Shown piece after piece: positions 21,545-25,369 of a stretch of 25,369 nucleotides of DNA; position 1 is the first letter of the stretch, and each line of letters begins with the position of its first letter. The stretch spans positions 1 through 25,369 of the forward strand of contig DNJC01000079.1 in the NCBI GenBank assembly GCA_003490025.1, read 5' to 3'. The position numbers and the translations under genes were made by a program. This DNA comes from Geobacter sp. (GTDB lineage: Bacteria; Desulfobacterota; Desulfuromonadia; Geobacterales; Geobacteraceae). The notes beneath the pieces are model-generated. The model made no database searches, was not told the origin of the DNA, and saw only the letters and a list, made by a program, of their open reading frames with translations.

Positions 21545-22405
21545 AAGGAGTTTCCCTATGGCGGCAAGCTCATCGTCCCCCGCCCGGCCGCGCCGACGCG
21601 AGAGGTCGAGGGCTATCCCGGAGAGGGAGAGGTAGATTTGCGCCAGTTCCGGGTCCCACCCCTCCAGCGCGTCCAGCTGCGCCTCAACGACCGCGGCATC
21701 GCCACGCGCTATCGGTCCGGTCAGGGCCTGGACAGTCCCGAGACGGAAGACGTTGTCCACCGTCCCACGTACCAGCGGCTCCATGACCTTGAGGGCCGTC
21801 TCGGCTGGCACGCCCCCCTTCCGGTACGCCCTCACCCCGGCCTCCATGAGCGAGGTGAGATAGTTGCAGACGAGGACAGACCCGGCGTGGTAGATCGTCT
21901 TGAAGGCAGGGTCCAGGGGGAAGATCTTCCCGCCGATGGCGCTGAACGCCTCGCTCAGCAGTGCGACGGCGTCCGGGTCTCCCTCTATGCCGCACCAGGT
22001 CCCCGCGAAGCCGGTCGCGGAGGCGCCCGGGTCGGCAAAGCTTTTCACCGGGTGGACGCTTGCCGCCAGCGCTCCCAGTTCGCAGACCGGTTGCAAAATG
22101 GTACTGGGGAGCGCGCCGCTCACGTGGAAAACAACGGTTCCCGGCCCGATCCTGCCGCAGCGGGCCAGCTTGTCGGCGCAAAACGAAATGGCGTCGTCGG
22201 AAGCGGCGACGAGGTACAACTGCGCGGGTTGCAGTTCCTCGAACCGCTGCACGGCCCGCCCCGCACCGATGAATTGGGCGGCGCCCTCCCCGCTTGCCCG
22301 GGAGCGGGTCAGGATATCGCGCAACTCGAACGTCCCGGTCTCGTGGAACAGGCGCCCCAGCGTCTTGCCGACGACGCCGCACCCTATGATGCTGATAGAC
22401 TTCAT
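21524..22405 (-). CDS. Rossmann-fold DUF2520 oxidoreductase
   Basis: A 293-residue protein. An N-terminal NAD(P)-binding fold starts ISIIGCGVVGKTLGRLF (about residues 4-20), and the C-terminal half fits DUF2520 (HPVKSFADP, YHAGSVLVCNYLTSLMEAGVRAY, GPIARGD). The layout is that of the 6-phosphogluconate/ketopantoate reductase-like group, and the substrate is unknown. The last residues KKKQPG are encoded within the cheW terminator. The start at 22405 has a weak AGAGG about 10 bases upstream. Confidence 0.85.
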   Translation of the reverse strand: MKSISIIGCGVVGKTLGRLFHETGTFELRDILTRSRASGEGAAQFIGAGRAVQRFEELQPAQLYLVAASDDAISFCADKLARCGRIGPGTVVFHVSGALPSTILQPVCELGALAASVHPVKSFADPGASATGFAGTWCGIEGDPDAVALLSEAFSAIGGKIFPLDPAFKTIYHAGSVLVCNYLTSLMEAGVRAYRKGGVPAETALKVMEPLVRGTVDNVFRLGTVQALTGPIARGDAAVVEAQLDALEGWDPELAQIYLSLSGIALDLSRRRGRAGDDELAAIGKLLKKKQPG

Positions 22406-22506
22406 GTGCTTGCGACCTCTGGATGATTGATCCGGTCAGGTTACGCAAATTCCCTCCGGGTGTCAACGATGCGCCGGCGCAAGGGGAAAAAGGGGCTACG
22501 GAAGAT

Positions 22507-22539
22507 AAAAAAAGTCCCCCTCGGGTCGGAGGGGGACTT
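22507..22539 (-). terminator. Terminator of the zinc-ribbon-like gene
   Basis: AAGTCCCCCTC (22512-22522) pairs perfectly with GAGGGGGACTT (22529-22539), with a seven-base A run (22507-22513) giving the U-tract on the minus strand. It stands about 50 bases after the gene ending at 22591. Confidence 0.88.
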
Positions 22540-22590
22540 GGTTCGGAGGATGCTGCCAAGGGGGGAGCGGCCGGGTCGTGAGTGAGCGGG

Positions 22591-22818
22591 TCAGGATTCC
22601 TCTTCATGATTGAGACTGTTGTAGTCATCCCCTTCGACGCACTCGCTTTGGGCCTGCAGGAAGGACTCCGCCTGCGGGTCTTTTACGATCTCCGTCACTC
22701 CGTGGTTCACCGACCAGACTGTGCCGCAGATGCTGCATTCGGTGATCCCCTCTTTGAAACCGTCCGAGTGAAGATTGGTGTCGACCTGCTGATGGTTCTT
22801 GCATACCGGGCATTTCAT
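22591..22818 (-). CDS. Small CxxC protein (zinc-ribbon-like), function unknown
   Basis: A 75-residue protein starting MKCPVCKNHQQVDTNLHSDGFKEG. The pairs CPVC and CSIC, about 33 residues apart, look like a zinc ribbon; an acidic tail (ECVEGDDYNSLNHEEES) follows. No named family is recognised. The start at 22818 has AGGAG about 7 bases upstream; a start 14 codons earlier lacks one. A promoter candidate (TTGCGG, 16 bases, CATAAT; plus 22868-22895) precedes it and a terminator follows, so it is probably a single-gene unit. Confidence 0.75.
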   Translation of the reverse strand: MKCPVCKNHQQVDTNLHSDGFKEGITECSICGTVWSVNHGVTEIVKDPQAESFLQAQSECVEGDDYNSLNHEEES

Positions 22819-22867
22819 GGCTGTTCTCCTTTCACTGAAACGGCGGGGCGCTTTCCTCATGAAAAAG

Positions 22868-22895
22868 ATTATGACGGCATTTTCACGCTCCGCAA
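22868..22895 (-). promoter_or_regulatory. Possible sigma-70 promoter of the small CxxC gene
   Basis: Minus strand TTGCGG (plus 22890-22895), 16 bases, CATAAT (plus 22868-22873), about 45 bases before the start. Confidence 0.4.
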
Positions 22896-22957
22896 GTGCG
22901 AAAGATCATGCCGCGACAGCTCTCTCGTTGCGGTTCCGGATCTGAGGCGCCGGCAGT

Positions 22958-23233
22958 TCAAACAGCCGCATCAGCCGCTTCCTTCGCCTTCTTGACCTTG
23001 GGGGAGGCCTTTCTTGCCCCCCTTGCCTTCGCGCCCGCTACCGGCTTGACCGGCGGGAGGTAGGAGGCGGGGTCGGCCGGATGCAGGTCGCTGAAATGGG
23101 ACGAGATGATCTTCCTGACACAGCCGTCGTTAAACCGTATCGTCGCCCTGACGTCGTCCACCTCGACCACCTTCCCGATGCCCCATTCCTGTGCAACTGA
23201 ATGACTCACCACGCTGCCACGTTTGACTATCAT
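22958..23233 (-). CDS. DUF3553 domain protein
   Basis: A 91-residue protein. Residues 1-50 (RGSVVSHSVAQEWGIGKVVEV, then TIRFNDGCVRKI) match the DUF3553 pattern, a small SH3-like barrel with the EWGIGKV signature. The remainder is a basic, Lys/Ala-rich tail (KASPKVKKAKEAADAAV), suggesting nucleic-acid contact, which is inference. AAGGGG lies 6-7 bases before the ATG at 23233. The function of the domain is unknown. Confidence 0.8.
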   Translation of the reverse strand: MIVKRGSVVSHSVAQEWGIGKVVEVDDVRATIRFNDGCVRKIISSHFSDLHPADPASYLPPVKPVAGAKARGARKASPKVKKAKEAADAAV

Positions 23234-23517
23234 TTTTTTCCCCTTGCAGGACTACGAAAATAGGAGGCGTCCGGCCCCGTTTCGGCACCGATGCCGGCGC
23301 TCTGCCCGCGACAGTGCCTGCCCCGTCACCGGAAGCGGTGGCTGGAAGCGATGAACTCTTTGAATGTGGAGCGAAGATATCTGCGAGTAAAACGATCATC
23401 TTGGAAAAGGTGAGGCGGTTTTTCGCGCAGCAAAACCTCGGCAACTATACACCCAAAACGGGAAATAGACAGCGGAACCACGATAAAGTTCGTTGCGGGG
23501 GGGACAATGGACCTATG

Positions 23518-24393
23518 CTATGGGCGCAAGTCAGGGGGCTCCGTCTCAGTCACGGCGGGGGAAACCGGGTTTGCTGCCGGTCTTGCCCCATAGACCGGAG
23601 GCTGCGGCTCACCCATTATGATGACCGCGGGGCCGTTCCTGAACCACTGGAAAGCACCGGTGTCCTGGTAGCCGACGACCCACTGGTACAGCTTCCTGGC
23701 ATCCATGAGCAGCGGCTTGGCCGGTTCGCCGTAATACTTCTGCTGCATCTCCTCGTCGTACAACCCGATGCAACCGTGAGACGCGGGGTAACCCGGAACA
23801 TCGCGACCGTGGATCCAGTAGGAGGTCCAGCCGTCCTCCTTCTTGTCCACATGGAAACGGAGGGCGTAGTGCATCGGGTACGCTCTGTCCGTTCCCTCCA
23901 TCGGGTAGAGGCTCGATTCGTGAACAGGATCTACCGCATCCACCCTGTAGGAGCCGTTTCTCAGCCGGTACTCCTCCACCCCCACGGCAACAGGCGTCGA
24001 GAAAACCAGGGTGCCGAACTCATAGGCGCCCAGGAACATCTCGTTCTGGTCGACCAGGATCAGTCGAGGCTCCCTCTCGCCTTCCGGGACGTACTGCGCC
24101 ATGGGGCTGAACCCCCTGATCTCCTCCATGCGCCGCGGCACCTTGACCGACATCCCGGCCAGGAAATGGCGCCGGTCCATGCGGTTGAAGCGGAGGCCGT
24201 CCCGCCAGAGCTTTCCGAAGAGCTTGTAGGGACTGTCCTTCGAGGTGACCTTGACACAGTCCCATTCATAGAGGTAATCGCTGGGGTAATGGATTTCGCA
24301 GAGGGAGCGGATCTTTTCGGCTGCAACAGAGGGGAGGCACGTAATGCCGAGCAAAACAATCAGGGTAATGGCTGTCTGAAGCAGAGCTTTCAT
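23518..24393 (-). CDS. L,D-transpeptidase (YkuD family), exported
   Basis: A 291-residue protein with an N-terminal signal peptide (ALLQTAITLIVLLGITCL, likely cleaved after VAA). A region like a LysM-type binding module (DYLYEWDCVKVTSKDSPYKL) is followed by the YkuD catalytic domain: residues such as LILVDQNEMFLGAYEFGTLV, then YWIHGRD and the active-site SHGCIGLYDEE with the catalytic Cys. These enzymes make or cut peptidoglycan cross-links or attach lipoprotein in the periplasm. The Pro-rich C-terminus (PPVYGARPAANPVSPAV) is not conserved. Start at 24393 with AGAGG 6-7 bases upstream. Confidence 0.9.
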   Translation of the reverse strand: MKALLQTAITLIVLLGITCLPSVAAEKIRSLCEIHYPSDYLYEWDCVKVTSKDSPYKLFGKLWRDGLRFNRMDRRHFLAGMSVKVPRRMEEIRGFSPMAQYVPEGEREPRLILVDQNEMFLGAYEFGTLVFSTPVAVGVEEYRLRNGSYRVDAVDPVHESSLYPMEGTDRAYPMHYALRFHVDKKEDGWTSYWIHGRDVPGYPASHGCIGLYDEEMQQKYYGEPAKPLLMDARKLYQWVVGYQDTGAFQWFRNGPAVIIMGEPQPPVYGARPAANPVSPAVTETEPPDLRP

Positions 24394-24444
24394 CTTATGC
24401 CTCTGGCCATGGAGGACGAGACATAGCTAACTGGTACCGACACT

Positions 24445-24460
24445 CCGGCATGCATGCCGG
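24445..24460. promoter_or_regulatory. Perfect 16-bp palindrome near the transpeptidase promoter
   Basis: CCGGCATGCATGCCGG reads the same on both strands. A possible minus-strand promoter (TTTCAC, 17 bases, TAGAAT; plus 24471-24499) would start just before it, placing the palindrome over the first transcribed bases, a typical repressor site. Confidence 0.4.
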
Positions 24461-24572
24461 CTTTGCGTTCATTCTATCAGAGACACGCCGAAAGTGAAAG
24501 AAGGTTGAACACGATCTTAATGATGACAGATGACGGATAACAGATAGCGAAATCGACCTTGGCCAGATCAGT

Positions 24573-24607
24573 AAAAAAGCCCCGTCGGCTGGCGCCGCGG
24601 GGCTTTT
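24573..24607. terminator. Bidirectional terminator after cysteine synthase
   Basis: AAAAGCCCCG (24575-24584) pairs with CGGGGCTTTT (24598-24607) around a 13-base loop, with U-runs on the minus strand (six) and a shorter one on the plus strand. It ends the minus-strand gene stopping at 24643. Confidence 0.88.
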
Positions 24608-24642
24608 GTTTTTCCGATTTCCGCGTGTAACTCAGTAAGCGG

Positions 24643-25369
24643 CTACGGCGGGCACTGGGCGCACATCGACTTGAATAGGTTGGTGCTGAGGTAGCGGTCG
24701 CCGCGATCCGGGATGATGACAACGATCATCCCCGAATCGAGCCCTGCCGACAACCTGAGCGCCCCGGCTACGGCGGCCCCACCGGACATGCCGCAGAAAA
24801 TTCCGTCGTGCGCGGCAAGAAGCCGGGCCGTTTCGAAGGCGTCGTCGTCCTCCACCACCAGTTTGCCGTGATAGGCAAGGGGATCGTAAATCGGCGGGAC
24901 GATCGCCTCGCGCATGTTTTTCAGCCCCTGGATCTTGTGCCCCAGAACCGGCTCGATCCCTATGACCTGGACCTCCGGGCTCGTCTCCTTGAAGTAGCGC
25001 GCAAGCCCCATCAGGGTGCCGCCGGTTCCCATTCCCGCCACGATGTGCGTCACCTTCCCGTCCGTCTGCCGCCAGATCTCCGGACCGGTGGTCTTGTAGT
25101 GAGCCAGGACGTTGTTGGGGTTCGCGTACTGGTTCGGCATGTAGTACTTCTCTGGATCTTCAGCGAGTATCTTGTGGGCCAGCCTGATGGCGCCGTCGGT
25201 GGCCTCGCATCCGGGGGAAAGCACGATCTCGGCTCCATATGCCTCCAGCACGCTGCGCCGCTCGACACTGACGCAGGCGGGCATGACGAGCTTGATGCGG
25301 TACCCTCTTGCCGCTGCTATCATCGCCAAGGCGATGCCGGTGTTGCCGGAAGTCGGCTCCAGTATCACC
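24643..25369 (-). CDS. cysK: Cysteine synthase (PLP-dependent), N-terminus beyond the window
   Basis: The window holds about 241 C-terminal residues. They open with VILEPTSGNTGIALA, matching the TSGNTG PLP-substrate loop of O-acetylserine sulfhydrylases; the catalytic Lys lies upstream, outside the window. Later comes GMGTGGTLMGLARYFKE, the phosphate-binding Gly-rich loop, and the C-terminal GMSGGAAVAGALRLS. The protein ends in CAQCPP, a Cys-rich tail. It makes L-cysteine from an activated serine and sulfide. It could equally be a CysM or O-phosphoserine type; the symbol is provisional. The start codon suggested by a GTG at the edge is only an artefact of truncation. Confidence 0.9.
   Translation of the reverse strand, partial: VILEPTSGNTGIALAMIAAARGYRIKLVMPACVSVERRSVLEAYGAEIVLSPGCEATDGAIRLAHKILAEDPEKYYMPNQYANPNNVLAHYKTTGPEIWRQTDGKVTHIVAGMGTGGTLMGLARYFKETSPEVQVIGIEPVLGHKIQGLKNMREAIVPPIYDPLAYHGKLVVEDDDAFETARLLAAHDGIFCGMSGGAAVAGALRLSAGLDSGMIVVIIPDRGDRYLSTNLFKSMCAQCPP

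Noticed and set aside
1..25369. CRISPR arrays, tRNA/rRNA genes, insertion sequences, attachment sites
   Set aside because: No regularly spaced repeats, clover-leaf sequences, transposase or integrase genes were seen.

Overview
The window looks like a GC-rich chromosomal segment from a Geobacterales bacterium (Geobacter/Geomonas/Citrifermentans type). This rests on protein character: a Hyb-type uptake [NiFe] hydrogenase operon with a TatA gene, sigma-54 style regulation, DUF2520 and DUF3553 proteins, and butyrate kinase with phosphotransbutyrylase. No database search was possible. No rRNA, tRNA, CRISPR array or insertion sequence was seen.

Region 1 (1-6617, all minus strand) is hydrogenase biology. 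Read in transcription order it runs hypA, terminator, sigma-54 promoter, hybS (small subunit), hybA (Fe-S), hybB (membrane), hybL (large subunit), hybP (maturation protease), tatA, then the first 22 codons of hypB at the left edge behind its own probable promoter. Both Fe-S partners carry twin-arginine signals, so a TatA in the same operon fits.

Region 2 (6693-10848, minus) is a three-gene signalling cassette directly upstream: a MEDS-PAS protein with a degenerate kinase core (phosphoacceptor His replaced by Asn), a sigma-54 activator whose receiver domain is reduced to a stub, and a compact histidine kinase with no obvious sensor. A -24/-12 promoter precedes both the kinase gene and hybS, so the cassette is a reasonable candidate controller of the hydrogenase; this is inference.

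Region 3 (11065-14509) holds a small Cys-rich protein behind an FNR/HcpR-like palindrome, a spermidine-synthase-like protein with rsgA, an unrecognised small membrane protein and a HAD phosphatase. Region 4 (14510-20639) holds a 29-codon membrane-peptide ORF with a structured leader (plus strand), facing a minus-strand set: buk, an XRE-cupin-phosphotransbutyrylase fusion, a glycerophosphodiester phosphodiesterase, and an acyltransferase-alpha/beta hydrolase fusion. These suggest acyl-phosphate, acyl-CoA and lipid metabolism with a built-in regulator.

Region 5 (20640-25369) holds cheW on the plus strand with a FliA-like promoter and, just upstream, a short relic of a second cheW inside an imperfect inverted repeat. 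It continues on the minus strand with a DUF2520 oxidoreductase, a zinc-ribbon-like protein, a DUF3553 protein, an L,D-transpeptidase, and a cysteine synthase cut by the right edge.

The strongest leads for something undescribed are the receiver-less signalling cassette next to the hydrogenase, the XRE-cupin-Ptb fusion, the cheW relic, and the structured leader with its mini-protein.
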